A stretch of 64,000 bases of DNA from Rhodocollybia butyracea (Eukaryota; Basidiomycota; Agaricomycetes; Agaricales; Omphalotaceae). A program made the translations under genes and the position numbers. The stretch is taken from contig JADNRY010000020.1 in assembly GCA_015501585.1 (NCBI GenBank), positions 1 through 64,000 on the forward strand. The letters run 5' to 3'. The notes beneath the pieces are model-generated. The model saw only the letters and a program-made list of their open reading frames with translations, had not been told where the DNA came from and made no database searches. The first letter of the stretch is position 1; the number at the start of each line of letters is the position of its first letter. Shown here in pieces: positions 33,948-45,739 of this stretch.

Positions 33948-34452
33948 GTCCTCGTACCGAAGGAGACATATGCAATGATCCAGCAGAGGTTGTGGCAAGC
34001 GGGGCTGTACCCGGTTGTGCAGAGGTCACGGCAAGCAGGGGAGGATCGGGTTGTGGATCATCAAATAATGAAGGAGGGAAGGAAATGCTCCGGTTGTTCT
34101 TTGACATGGCGACGTAGTATTCCAACAATTTGAGAGAACCTTCCCAAATTAATGGATGTGGTGGAGTTTTTTCTGCGAAAGATGTAACCTTTTTGATGAT
34201 ACTGTGCAACATGGGCAGAGGTGTGGCTTCAGAGTGCCATGTAATAACATGTATGTCTGGAGTAACCGGGAGTTTTTGAGCATACCAGACGGGAATCCCA
34301 GCCTAAGAACTTAGTAAACCGACAGATCGAAACTCAGCAAAAGAAAACTCACCTGGAAGCAGTTTTCGGCGAGGTCAGGTGTGTCCGTTAGGCCTCCTAC
34401 CACTGAACGTGTCTTGTCTGTCCGCCAGCTACAGGTTTCGCCCCAATGTGGT
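33948..34452 (-). pseudogene. Unnamed agaricomycete gene family, copy 2, 5' portion
   Basis: The minus strand reads TCSWRTDKTRSVVGGLTD up to a 50-nt intron (34303-34352). It then reads AGIPVWYAQKLPVTPDIHV, PPHPLIWEGSLKLLEYYVAM and SLFDDPQPDPPL before hAT MITE sequence begins. The 56.8-58.6 kb gene has DAWKVHTLRNVVGAVTED, an intron at the same point, then AGIPVWFYRSLNLEPSAKV. The shared intron position supports common descent. The copy is cut by the hAT MITE and the 2.2-kb element; the 3' half resumes at 31188. Confidence 0.65.
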
Positions 34453-34496
34453 CTTACGCAAAGCATACAAGTGATCTACACATTGAGCTCAAGTAT

Positions 34497-35322
34497 GTTG
34501 CGCTGACAAACACACGAGGACATGAGCACCTGCGAAAATGGGACAACGGCAGTAGTGAGAGGTCTAAACTGGGGTGAACTTAGAAATGGCTTACACAACC
34601 ACACCAAACACACACACAACTTATTACTCAGTTCAGGTTTTTAGTTCAGCCAAATAATATTTATTTAAAACTTCAATCTATTCAAGTGCTTCCTTGCTAC
34701 ACTGAGTGTTATTTCACTAAGTGCCTTCCCTTTCAAAGTACAGACTTATTTAAGCTGATCCCCAAGCTCTTCGGAGCTGTCAAACAAATACTATTCCTAA
34801 GTCCCTTGGTAAAATCACAAATTAACACAAGTCACAACTGACCAGAGGGTGTCCCTATAACTCAGACAGAGCTCTGACTGCAGCCTAACTGTGGTTTGAA
34901 AATAATATTCAAAGTCCTTTCTAAGTCTTTGTCTTAACTTCTCTGCACTCAGTTCACACTGAATCTCTTTCTGTCTCTTTACTCAAGTTCAATTGCTTGT
35001 CAATTTCTCTCTGTAAATCCCAGTCTTTATATCAATTCAATCGTTTAGTAGTAGCCTGATAAGGAGCTGCTACACCTGGTGTGGGTAAGAAATAATGCTT
35101 TTCTCTTCATTTCCTTGCCTTTTTATACTCCTAGGTCCTTGAAACTTTCTTAATTAAGGTACCATGGGTTGGTAAGACTCTCTTGGCTTGCCAAGAGCCA
35201 AGAAGATAAATCTCATGTTGCCCTTGTTAGCCATAACTGAGCTTATAAGTGTTCTCCTGGTTCCTACACTGTCCCCAGGGCTCTATATCATTGTCTCATG
35301 GGTCCTCTACCCATATTACACC
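34497..35322 (-). mobile_element. Probable solo LTR, 826 bp
   Basis: On the minus strand it begins TGTAATATGGGTAGAGG, has a TATAAAAAGG box (about 35125), and ends TTTGTCAGCGCAACA. The end resembles the GCGCTAACA end of the LTR at 23601-24032. No PBS, gag or duplication is evident on either side, so it is called solo with modest confidence. Confidence 0.45.
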
Positions 35323-35344
35323 TTTTCTACATCTTTTATTAAAA

Positions 35345-35790
35345 AGTAACGGAGGGGAGGGAAGAACGATGCATTCCCGATGAGTGGTTCGACTTTGATG
35401 CGCTTTAAGCGCCGGGCGGTCCGTCCGTCCCGCGGTTCAAGTTTGCGGCGTCGTTCCGTATCTCCCCTTTTCTCTTCTCTTCCCGGGTCCTACCGGGTAC
35501 TTGTATACATGTGGACCGTCCCGTAGGTCGGTCCGAATAAATTTTATTATAGGCATGTTGCTAGGACGCGCCCCGCCTTTCTTTTACTGCCGGCGCCGGG
35601 CCACTTTGATCCCCGGCGTCTAATTCATCACTAATTGTCTAGTTTCTCTCTGTGGTTCGTTCCAGGGAGCCAGTGCTTCGATTCTCTTACTTTAAAACGG
35701 ATATGGGTTCGCATTATGCTTGCCCTCATTCGTCTCTCTTCATCTATTTTAATCCTGTCTTGTATATCCCTGTATAGGACTTTTTGCAGT
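35345..35790 (+). mobile_element. Possible truncated LTR
   Basis: GTAACGGAGGGGAGGGAAG resembles an LTR start lacking its first bases, followed by GC-rich sequence, C/T-rich tracts and AATAAATTTTATTATA, and ending in T/C-rich sequence. No coding capacity. The limits are approximate. Confidence 0.3.
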
Positions 35791-36074
35791 AGGTAGTATT
35801 AATTGAATAGACTTTAGATCTGGCAAGCCTAAATCAATCTAGGTAAATCAATTTGATTGATTTTGAGTTTGTAGGTCAACGATGCATCCTTGCACAGTAA
35901 TGTAGCCTCTTAAAACATAGTGTATCTCCCTTCAAATGGGTTTCTACATACTAGATACCTGAAGTGGACCTTCAAAGTGTCTAATACATAACGTACCCTA
36001 GGTAGTGACGTGACGTGTTTCACGGGGTCTTTTAAATGATGACATTTCGCTTGAATTTCGGCATACAGCGTAAT

Positions 36075-36479
36075 TCAATGTGTCAGCGGATGCGACTGCA
36101 ATAGTCCTTGAACTTGGAATCTGAATGAAGACCTAGCATCAGTCACTGAATGATAGAGGTGGAGGTATGCCCTTTCCAACGCCTCAACAAACTCTTTTGG
36201 AAGGCGGCCAATGACCAGTTCCACCAATTTGAAGCCATCCATCACGTCAAACTTGTCCTCCTCCAGTCTGTGCCAGAGAATGTGGAAGGGGAGTTTGGTA
36301 TTGGTATTGGGGAGTTGTATAAGGGAAAGGTAGATGACTTTGAGATTGAGAAACTGCAGCATATGCATGGGGTCGTACTCACCATAGTGGTAGTTGCGCC
36401 ATAGATGGACATTTTGGTGGCCCCAGATTTTGTCAGGAAGATACTGCAAGAGTTGGGGGAAGTGATGAAGATCTTGCAC
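36075..36479 (-). pseudogene. Unrecognised coding fragment
   Basis: The minus frame gives LPDKIWGHQNVHLWRNYHYG, EYDPMHMLQFLNLKV, KLPFHILWHRLEEDKFDVMD and GRLPKEFVEALERAYLHLYH. Composition and spacing look like a genuine protein segment. I do not know the family. It lies beside the repeat at 36803-37252, so it may be cargo of that element. No good start codon context; it is probably one exon of a broken gene. Confidence 0.4.
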
Positions 36480-36802
36480 TCAGGATGTTTGTGGCCTATG
36501 AGTCCATGGTGGGATTTGAGGATTGGAGTGCTCTGTTGGCTGATCAGTTCACGGAAGAATTGACCCAAAGTACAACCTACCATTGCATACATAGAGAAAA
36601 CACGTTGAACCAGCGAAGTACTAGACATGCAAAAGAGAGGATGCGACACAAGGTCAGAAATAACAGCGTAAGAACAGTGACACAGGGAAACTGCTTTGAG
36701 TTGATAGCAAATTATCTGCCGCAAGGACAGAATAATGCTGAGAGAAGGTGTACAGAAATGAGTAAAAGGGAAGTGCCCAGAGTCAAAAAGTTTCCAAGTT
36801 TG

Positions 36803-37252
36803 ACATGAAGGCAGATTCCAAGGGTAGGGAGACTTTCTGAAGGCCTCTGCAAACAACAGATCTATCTTGACAGGTATAGAGCACAGTTCATCACCTTGGT
36901 GCACATGAACTCTCTCTGCTTTGTCCTGACTCCAGCATGCTTCAGTGTCTCTCTTCTGGCTTACAGACAATTTGAACAAGCTGAACCCCAGCTTCAAAAC
37001 ACATTTTATCTCTTGTTAATATCATCCTTTGCTGTTGAGCTATTCACAGTTCAAGTTGCAACCTACAATGTGACACATCATTGTCACATGACTTTTGGGA
37101 TATCATTCTGACAGGAATTTTGAGGAGAATCCAATGGAATTTTTGCCGAGGCCATTGGATGAGCCATTCACATCATATGATCACTTTGATCCATTCAAAG
37201 TCTGACATCCTTGTATCAACTCCAGACAGTTTTTCTGTCAGTGGTTCTAGGA
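36803..37252 (+). repeat. Dispersed repeat, copy in plus orientation
   Basis: It starts ACATGAAGGCAGATTCC and ends TTTTTCTGTCAGTGGTTCTAG. The same unit in the opposite orientation occupies 49970-50505. A terminal CAGACAGTTTTTCTGTC foldback marks one end. The element class is unknown. Confidence 0.75.
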
Positions 37253-38460
37253 GATGTTATGAGCGGTCTTTTAATGCGAATCCAATGGTGCAAAAATTAT
37301 AGGATTTGAGTCACCGGTTCCCAAGATATCACAAGTTTAATATTTGACAGATGTTGGAGCAGTGTGTATATTTAGTGGTTGGCTCCCACAGGTGCCAGAG
37401 TCCTGTGCAGAGGCCTGTGGTCGTCAGAAAAGACTCTGAATCGCATTCCTGCTCCTTCCTTCCCTTCCCCCATCATATCCCTTGTCTTTGGTGGTTGGTA
37501 AGGACATCTGTCCCCTTTCTACAGCTCTGATAGCTCAAACATCATCTCTCAGCACTTCCTACATCTCCACGGACCTTAGCTCTGCTCACAAGAGTCTCAG
37601 ATACAGGAATTGGTGTGCCTTTTTCTCTGATCTACTGATCTTTCACTGAACAGAGCCCCTAATACATCCATAGCAGATCTACACACATCTAGAACCTCTC
37701 AAGTTGACCTAGTTGTTAGATCTTGGATATCAGGGCTCTCAGTGCACTCAATCTACCTATATTATCTATGTACTATGTACTGATTGATATTTGGCTTAGA
37801 TCTTGCTTGATCAAGCCAATTTTTTGTCACCCTCCCTCCTCTCCCTTTATCTCTGTAATTGTACAAACCAATGTATGTTCTATTTGTTTCTTCTTTAGCT
37901 CATTGTCTAGTATGCTTTTTTATACCTACTCATGTAACAGTACATAGCTCTTCATGATCCGCTTAATTTATGGGCCTGGGGCCTGAGTTTTGGCTAACTT
38001 ATTCATTACTGAGTGACAAAAGGCATAGGCATAAGCACCCTGAGCTGTGCATGGTCCATGCGTGGCTTCACTTATGTGTCTACCCAGCCACATCTTCTCT
38101 ATCTCCCCCTCACAGTTTACAGCAACAACGGGCCTTGCATTCTGGTCATCATCTTTCTTCCCAGCAGCTAGTGGCCTTGCATCCAGCCTTAGTTGCTAAT
38201 AAATGCATGAAGTAGTGTTGCAGCCCACCATCCAAACACAAGATGCAGGCTTTCAGCACTATGTAAATATGTGGGGCTCTTTCCCTGGGGATTAGCTCAA
38301 GCAACATCCCCAGAGAAACTTCCCTTGTAAACATACATATATTGCCCTCCTGGCATGTTAGGATATTTCCCCTAGAGCTAAATCCCCAACTAGGCCATAG
38401 ATCAAGGGCCCTAGAGTGATATGCCCAGGGAAGCTATCCAAATTATTTTAGAGTAAAATT
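37253..38460. other. No gene recognised
   Basis: T/C-rich plus strand with short frames; nothing is supported. Confidence 0.3.
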
Positions 38461-38470
38461 GAACACACTT

Positions 38471-38551
38471 CCTGGGATTGAACAAGCAACCGTCAGAAGT
38501 GAACGCACAAGTGGACTCAGATCTTGACGCACTACCACTGCACTATATCTC
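38471..38551 (-). tRNA. Degenerate tRNA-like sequence (pol III A and B boxes)
   Basis: On the minus strand TAGTGCAGTGG fits the A box and TGTTCAATCC a slightly changed B box at normal spacing for an intron-bearing tRNA. The acceptor stem does not close, so this is a decayed tRNA or a tRNA-derived SINE head. Confidence 0.35.
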
Positions 38552-38643
38552 ATATATTAAGGTAGAGTATAACAACATATATCGAATAAAGGTGTCAGGT
38601 TGTAAGTCCAAATTTTACTGAATATACATTAATAAACGGTCGA

Positions 38644-38997
38644 TCAGAAGAGTCCCAATTCCTCTGCTTTGTCCTTGCTATCCTCATATCCCACTCTGTC
38701 ATCCTCTCTGTCTCTTCCCATTCCCCCTGCTCCCCCTTGTTCATCCTTGCTCTCCACATGCTCATTTTGCACTTCTTCTAGCAACTCATCCTCGTCTTTT
38801 CCAACCTTCAGTCCCAGCTGCATCCTAATGCTATGATCATCGCCATCTTCCTGGTATTCTGGGTCATTGAGAGACTGCCGCCAGATCTTCACAAATCTCT
38901 GGCTTAGCCTGGGTTGGACCTCTGCTTGCCAAATCGCATACACTATCAAACCTTCATTGAGCTCCTTATTAACCTCCCCCAGTCCTTTCTGCCTCAA
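38644..38997 (-). CDS. Hypothetical acidic ORF
   Basis: A 117-codon minus frame: WQAEVQPRLSQRFVKIWRQS, then an acidic D/E-rich tail (DRVGYEDSKDKAEELGLF). Composition is protein-like, and it may be the last exon of an element-borne gene. Family not recognised. Confidence 0.3.
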   Translation of the reverse strand: MRQKGLGEVNKELNEGLIVYAIWQAEVQPRLSQRFVKIWRQSLNDPEYQEDGDDHSIRMQLGLKVGKDEDELLEEVQNEHVESKDEQGGAGGMGRDREDDRVGYEDSKDKAEELGLF

Positions 38998-40507
38998 TGC
39001 CCCACGGTCATCCCACCATTGTGCACTTCAGGCAACCACCTCACCCCCCCTAGTTAGGATAAAAAAAGTGTGTCCTTAATCTAACCTAGGAGGCCTCTTT
39101 TTTTGGTAGCCTACCCTGCCCTATTTTGGTGGGGTAGCTACCCAGCCCCTCCTCAGGTGGTGTGAGCACCTGCCTGAGTGGACCTCAGTAGCTACCGGGA
39201 TGTCACGCATCACAGGTGTCTGGGGTCCCTCTGGTAGCTACCGCAGGGTAGCTACCAGCCAGTTTAAAAGTTTTTTTCTTTCTTTTTTTGAAGTGCAGTT
39301 GTACTGACAATAGCTTACCAAGCCCATAATCAAGTGGTTTGATGCTTCAGTAATGCTCACTGAGTACTTGATTTGCACTGAATAAAGTAGCTACTGCACA
39401 GTGTAGGGTAGATACCACTGCTTTTCCCTGAGCATTGCTACTGATAATGTATTAATAGCATTGCAATTAGGGATCCGCACCGTACCGTATACGGCTACGG
39501 CCGTACAGTTTACGGTTTCATACGGTACTTGGTAGTACCGTAGCTGTACCATATATTTTCTTCAGAAATGCCTTACGGTACGGTACAGGTATAAATACGG
39601 CTTACGGCCGTACAATACAGCCGTAAAAATTGCATTTCATTAAAAAGATATTCTACGCCATGACTTTTCCTTGAACCATCATCATCTAACGGGCGCTAAT
39701 CCTTCATGACAAAAAGAAAACCTTCAGAGGAGCGTATCTGCCCTTACAACTACCATATAGCCATGGATAGTTCCTACGAACACTGTCTTTATTGGGTGAA
39801 AAGGTCACAGGCAATGATGTGGAAGTTGTACTCGCACTTGACCTCAGTACCCCTGTGACGAGTGAAAGGGCTTGACATTGATGACCGTAGAAAGACTCGT
39901 GGAGGCGGATTGGTGCCCCTTGACGGTATATGTCCTTGACTTGCGCGATGTGAAAGTCATAGTTGATGACAAGCAACTAGCCCCTTTCAATCTGCGCCCC
40001 TATAGAGGACGGCCTGGACTATACACATCTCCACAAAACCATTGCACATGCAACATCATCTATAATTGATAGCCTTATGAACATTGTACATGCAGTTCCA
40101 ACACTAGTTGATAGCCATTAAAAAAACATGTTAACAAAGACTACTGGCGGAATCAACGGCAGTTGCTCTTGTGCACCCAAGCCGCCTAAAGGGTTAGGGA
40201 AGAGAGGATGTAGTTGCCCACACCATACAACAAGGCCAATGATGTAAAAGGTGTAATCGTCAGTAGCCTTGGCTACCGGGACTACCTACTATTGCTCTCA
40301 TCTAATCATATTGCAAGGTGTGCCATCTGGGTAAACAATGTATTGCTAGTCTTATCCATGTCCCTGTCCCTGTCATTTGCTCTACCCACCTACATGACAG
40401 AGAACACATAAAAACCACCAGGAAAGATGTGGCGCGCTTGTGCAAAGCTACTGTTATGACATGCAGGAATCCTGTATTCCACTTGACTTTATCTCCTCAA
40501 TCATCGT

Positions 40508-41332
40508 GTGCAATACAATGTGAACAACAACTGGATGATCTCGACACCTGCACTATGCCTAGTAAGGCCATACTTAACCATTATTAAAGTGCCCAAGCAT
40601 AGAGATCCTTTCATCCGTCTCATCACGTTGTCTCGCGTCGTCTCACGAACCAGTGGCAGACTGGCGGTAGAGTGGTTACGCTACACCGAGAGGTACAGGC
40701 CTTTTATCCTGAGAGAATGGCAGCTTTGCCAATTCTGTCAGGAAGAAACTGAAGATGAAGGCCATGCCCTCCTATCATGCAATGGTAACCCCTCACTTTC
40801 CTTAATCCACCATACCTTTCTGGAGAAGGCATGCAGACCATCACCTAAGCTTACTCACACTCTGACTTCATTTCCCCCCGTGAGACCTACTATTCAGAGA
40901 ACGACTATTGCCTTTGCTGGCTAAATGTCTTTGATGTTCTAAATTTATTCGCTAGTAAGGATGGGTCCCCAGATCCAGAGTTGAAGTACTTAGCACACCG
41001 GAGGAGAGTGATGTCTTGTCTTAACGAGAAAGTCTATATGCATTGTCGTACTTTAGATACACATCTAATTTACTCATTGATATATTTTGTTGCACCTTTA
41101 AATAATATAGACCCCCTGGTACTGAATATGTTCCTTACCAAATGTGTTCTTTACTAGGCCCTCTCGTGCCCGTCAAAGTTTTTGTGAGTTCCAGGATCCA
41201 GCCTGTGTACACAGCAATGGTTGAGACGGGTGCCCTCGGCACATATCACATGCGCAATATGTATAGTGTGGAACCCGGCTGTTTCTTAATGGGACCGCGC
41301 CGGTAAAACCTACCTACCTACCTACCTACCTT
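40508..41332 (+). pseudogene. 5'-truncated LINE fragment with (CTAC)n tail
   Basis: The frame at 40590-40924 reads KVPKHRDPFIRLI, RLAVEWLRYTERYRPFILRE and LCQFCQEETEDEGHALLSC. This is the region after the RT/RNase H of fungal LINEs, with the C-x2-C..H..C cluster. The unit ends in CTACCTACCTACC (41309-41332), a short tandem tail typical of LINE 3' ends. It lies inside the hAT element, so it inserted there later. Frames upstream of 40508 are broken. Confidence 0.6.
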
Positions 41333-41569
41333 TAAGCCATCCTTGAGTGTGTTCCTCTTAAGCCTGAGTTGATGTTTGTACAGCATAAGTATGCAAATGG
41401 TCTCAGGCTTCAAGCAAGCACAACAGAGGGATATGGTATCCCTTCCACCTGAGAATATCTGCTCTACTGCAACTGCTGAGCCTTGCATGAAATGAGCATT
41501 TGAGAGAAATAATGCAATAAATAAGTACACACCTTGGATTGCCATAAAATTGCATGCCATTTGATACAC
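41318..41569 (-). pseudogene. hAT transposase C-terminal dimerisation segment (remnant)
   Basis: The minus strand gives SAVAVEQIFSGGRDTISLCC, matching the hATC signature (S-VER-FS-GR-LS). The preceding part of the transposase is missing and the frame has decayed. Its orientation and place within the hAT element fit the original 3' end of the transposase gene. Confidence 0.6.
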
Positions 41570-42431
41570 TTGTGAATAAACTATGGCTACAATACTGGTA
41601 ATAAAGTACGGCCGTATTGTAGCTGTACACGGCCGTCTTTTACAGGTCTATACGGTATCAATCCCGTACCCAAGCCATACCGTAAAGTCGATGTTGAGAA
41701 GCAATACGGTACAGTTACGGCTACCCCCGTAACCGTACCGTCAACTGTATTATACAGTTACAGTGCGGATCCCTAATTGCAATGCCCATACAGTCTCATG
41801 GTATGATCCTTGACCAATGTGAGTTCTCTTCCTGCATTAACAGGTGTGGTTTTCTTTTACCACATGGTATTTTTTATCACTCCATATGGGCTACCAGGAT
41901 TGTTTTTTGCTGGCAATTTCAGATGTAAATACTCAACAGCCTCTCCAAAAATTAAAGTACATCAAATGTTCCTATCATTAAATACAATCATACATCATCT
42001 GAGATAGTTGCCAGCATCACACATTGAGATAAGAGGATTCAGTAGCTACCTGCTTCTAAGTTGAGTATGAGTGTGCAGTAGCCACCCACTCTCAGGTAGT
42101 TTGAGCTGTGGCGGTAAGTTTGAGGCGTGGCAGCTACCCACTTGCCCAGTTTGAGTGCAGGTACCCACTCCCAAGTTTGAGTAGCTGCCTAGAGGTGTGG
42201 CAGCTACCACCCACCCCTGGGTAGCTATTGTTCCTCAAACTTTGGTGTGCAGTAGCTACCGCACTTCAAACTTGGGTGTCTGGTAGCTACCCAGGGTGTG
42301 GTAACTACCCCTCTAAAGCTGAAGTATCTGCTCAATCAAGCGGTATCATAAGTACCTGAATTACAAGAAAATCTATGTAGGTCATGTTTATTTATTCCTT
42401 ATGTGAAACTAAAGGAAGTTGCATCAAAGCG

Positions 42432-42490
42432 GCGCAAAAAGGATTGAAACCCTTGCCTCAATACACACTCCCTACAACTAGACCATCTGG
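42432..42490 (-). tRNA. Degenerate tRNA-like sequence
   Basis: On the minus strand TGGTCTAGTTG fits the A box and GGGTTTCAATCC nearly fits the B box. The spacing is short and no acceptor stem closes. Probably a tRNA-derived repeat fragment. Confidence 0.3.
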
Positions 42491-43200
42491 GAATTGGTAA
42501 GCCATTACTTTATTCCTATATACTTCAAGTTCTCTCTCGTAAGTTGAAAGACAATTTATCGAAGTTCCTTACAACTGTAGTGAATTTCTATGGAGATACC
42601 TGATCTGCATATAAGTTATACACATATGGAAGAAGTAGGCAAGTACAAGATCTAGTAGGCTATGCAAAAACATATGACAACATACAAAGACAATACAAAG
42701 ATAAAAAAACTGCGCATAAAAAAAAGGTAAATATGAATACATTTGCAGTAGATACATCGAGTACAGTACAAGAAAAGTACAGGCATGTAGTCCAGGACTC
42801 CACCTATTTGCCTCTGCATTTTCGCTTCATCCCACCTGTACGTGTTTCAACTCCCTTAGTCTCCTTCTCTAATCTCTCTGGATGCTGGCCCACTCATTGT
42901 AACTTTCTTGGAGGTTTGTCTTTGTCGTAGTCGTCATAGTCATCATCGTCATTGTTGTTGTCACTGTCCTCCTCCTCCTCCCTGTCCAAATGTATGTTCA
43001 GTCTTGATGTTGCGCCATTTCGTTCAATAGGACAAGCACAGGGGCGAGGTCATGGAGCAACAGGTCGATCTTCTCAGATTCTCAAAGGGCCAGCCTTAGG
43101 AGTATCATCTTTGGAAGATGGGATGGCTTTTTTGACCTTCTTCGGGCCAAAGGAAGAGGCTGTTGTCAGACAAGATCCTTCATTGAGAGCCAACTGATCC

Positions 43201-44693
43201 TTAGAGCGATGTTTGTTCATTGGGGGGGGGGAGCAGTGGGTTCTTTTTGCCGTGGGGGAGTGGGAACAGGGGTGGGCTCATCAGAATCAGAATCCTTGTC
43301 ATGCTGGACTTGCCCTTCCTCAGCCTCGTGGGAAGTGTAGGTCCTTGCTCATCAAGGTCAGATTTGTGCTGTTTATCTTTGATCTTGACTTTACAAGCAT
43401 CTGCCTTCTCAAGGAATTTCTTCAAATGAAGAACCTTGGCAAGAACTAAAGGCTCGTCACCATCTTGTGGTTCTTGAATGACAATTCTGATGTTACACTC
43501 TTCAGCTATGTCCATGTCATGTTTGTCTATTATTACAGCTGCATCAGTTAACCAAGACCTCCAAATGAAAGCAGTGTCCATACATTTGTCCCAAGCTACA
43601 AACCGCACAAGATCTTCCTCATGAATGGGAGCCAAGTTCTTCTTTGCATTGTAATCATTGTCGTTGGCGTACAGAGAGAGGCCCTCACTCAATGCCAGTT
43701 TTGCTTTCTTTCCTTCTGCCTCCTGTTGCCAAAACTTCATGAAGTCTTGGATAATTGGTTTGACATGTTGTGCGATGCTCATCCCCAAAACACCCTGTAA
43801 TCCATCAGGCACACCAAACACTTTTTGTACGCTTGGGTGGAGGGGTAGAATTTGCAGGAGGTTGCGAGGCAGAATCCTCAGCAACAATGGCAAACTTTGG
43901 TTTGAAGGTGGTGTTATGTTTTGTTTGGGGAGCTTGTTGATGTTTTGCGTCAGGAGCACAATCTACAACTAAACTTAGTACAGAGAAAAATGAAGGTATG
44001 AAGCAAACTTGCCCAATTTTCCGAGCTTTTCCTCAACCATTGCTTTGATGCATGCACAACTTTCACTATCTTTGCAGCTCATGGCTGATGAAAATCCTTT
44101 TGTCAGATTGGCCTTGACAATGGGGTCCACCACCGTTGCAATGAAGTCAAAGACTACAGCAGCACAAACCCCATCACCTAAGTAGTCTTTAATAAGCTTC
44201 CAGCCTTCTCTGAGAACTGCAAGCTCCTCTCCACTTGTAGCTGTAGCATCTGTAGTGGGTGCCAAATGCTCCTCATCCAGTGTAGGGGGCACAACAGCTT
44301 CTGCAGCAGTTGAGCCTTCCAGTGTAGGAGAGTGAAGAGGCATAATAGCTTCTGCAGCAGTGCATGCGCGTTTCGGAACTCGACCATGACAGGAATTGTG
44401 ACAGAGTCCATGAACAAATGCTTTCGTTTAGGAGCATTTAACGCTCGAGATTTTTCCCCACATGTTTTAGCTTTATTCACCGCAGACAGTTTGCCCATTC
44501 CTTGCATTCGAGCCATGGTAGGAGTGGGAGATTTTCGGGCAGGAACAATGACCAGTAAGATAGGATTTGGAGGAGGGATGGAGGGTGATGTCAGAGGCGG
44601 CTTGATAAGAAATGTTTTGATAGGAGGTACAGAAAATTCTTGAGCAGGCTTGAGATTTCTGTCGATAAGAGCAGGTGCTGAAGGTTGTGGCAA
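43201..44693 (-). pseudogene. Hypothetical multi-exon gene, family unknown
   Basis: Minus-strand frames in order: a basic, proline-rich start (PSIPPPNPILLVIVPARK, KTCGEKSRALNAPKRKHLF), a frame change near 44370, then ACTAAEAIMPLHSPTLEG and LREGWKLIKDYLGDGVCAAV, IKAMVEEKLGKLG, an intron-like gap near 43990, then MSIAQHVKPIIQDFMKFWQQ, DLVRFVAWDKCMDTAFIWRS and a basic tail. Repeated TAAEA units mark an internal duplication. It looks like a real protein gene with at least one frameshift. I could not assign a family. Confidence 0.4.
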
Positions 44694-45253
44694 TGATTAG
44701 CTGACATTATCAGTAAATCCTGATAGACTTGCATTGTTCCAAAAGCAAATCCAGCAAATCATTACTCCCACCATGATCCATTGTTTCTTCTGGTGGGATT
44801 CAAATGAACAAAGGATGAAAATTTCAGAAAATACTAGTACTCACCGTTGCCGCCGCTTTGGTGTGGATCTGTTGCCAAGGCCCATGGTTGTGTCTCACCC
44901 TGGACACGTTTTGATGAAACTGCTAAGTTTCGAGATGTTAAGGAAATTCCCTCCACACTGCATCCATTGCTTGGGACATGCACTGAATCTCTCACTTGCC
45001 GAGTACCTAGACGTTTAGTCACCTAAAAAACTACCCTAAGAAACCCATCGCGTGGTTAGCGTAAGGTACGAGGATGACCACTGGCTCGATTTGAAGCAGT
45101 CGCTCCTTGTATAGGTCCTCATTCTCATCCCGTATATGTTCTCATTAAGGGCCTTTGGCCCTCTCAATGATGCTTAGAGTCTCACTTGTTCATTGTATAG
45201 CTATGGTACGCTACAGTGTACGGGCAACAACAACTTACCTTAGGGATGGTGAT

Positions 45254-45465
45254 GGACTTGAAGAGAAAAAGAAATTTTTACGTAAGCTCAGCGGCAGTAC
45301 AATAGTGCGCACCGAGCTCAGGAGGGGTGACTCACCTATAAGATCACATAGGTTTAATATTGAGTTCAGCTATGTGATCTTATAGGTGAGTCACCCCTCC
45401 TGAGTTTGGTGCACACTATCATACTGCCGCTGAGCTTACATAAAACTTTCTTTTTCTCTTCAAGT
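45254..45465. repeat. 212-bp foldback (MITE-like)
   Basis: GACTTGAAGAGAAAAAGAAA on the left is mirrored by TTTCTTTTTCTCTTCAAGTC on the right. The arms continue through GCTCAGCGGCAGTA and GGAGGGGTGACTCACCTATA with few mismatches to a 20-base loop. Outer flanks GGGATGGTGATG and TGTTACAGTCCC show weaker pairing. Target duplication not found. Confidence 0.75.
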
Positions 45466-45739
45466 CTGTTACAGTCCCCCAAATGTTACATGGGGATATT
45501 AAATATCCCTTTGGGTTCACTGGTTCGCATTTGATGGGGTCATGTGACCGGTTTTGCAGAATTGGGCAGCTGCACAAAAATGGGTGGTTTATGGATATTT
45601 CTGGGGTGGTAGCTAGCCCAAAAAAGGCTATAGATAATGTATTAATATTTGAGCACTGTACCTTGATGAATGGGGCACCGTAATGGGTCGGATTGAATGA
45701 AAAGATTTAGATTACCTTTGGTCAAAGCTGTACATCACT

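Larger units (their letters stand above)
39468..41775. mobile_element. hAT element, 2308 bp, perfect 8-bp target duplication
   Basis: It begins TAGGGATCCGCACCGTACCG and ends CAGTGCGGATCCCTA. ATTGCAAT stands directly on both sides (39460-39467 and 41776-41783). Both ends are packed with TACGG/CCGTA units, likely subterminal transposase-binding repeats. The interior holds a decayed hAT transposase 3' end (minus) and a LINE fragment (plus), so it is non-autonomous now. Confidence 0.9.
39085..42315. mobile_element. GGTAGCTACC-rich element split by a hAT insertion (limits approximate)
   Basis: Both 39085-39270 and 42040-42315 consist of clustered GTAGCTACC/GGTAGCTAC units in both orientations with GGGGTAGCTACCC cores. 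The 2.3-kb hAT element lies between them. The simplest reading is an older element with subterminal repeats into which the hAT inserted. No clear outer terminus or target duplication was found. Confidence 0.4.

Noticed and set aside
36242..36997. 251-codon minus-strand ORF
   Set aside because: Half of it is the dispersed repeat and the rest overlaps a better-looking frame at 36075-36479; composition is not protein-like.
41309..41332. Plain CCTA microsatellite
   Set aside because: Kept as the tail of the LINE fragment because it directly follows LINE-like sequence on the same strand.
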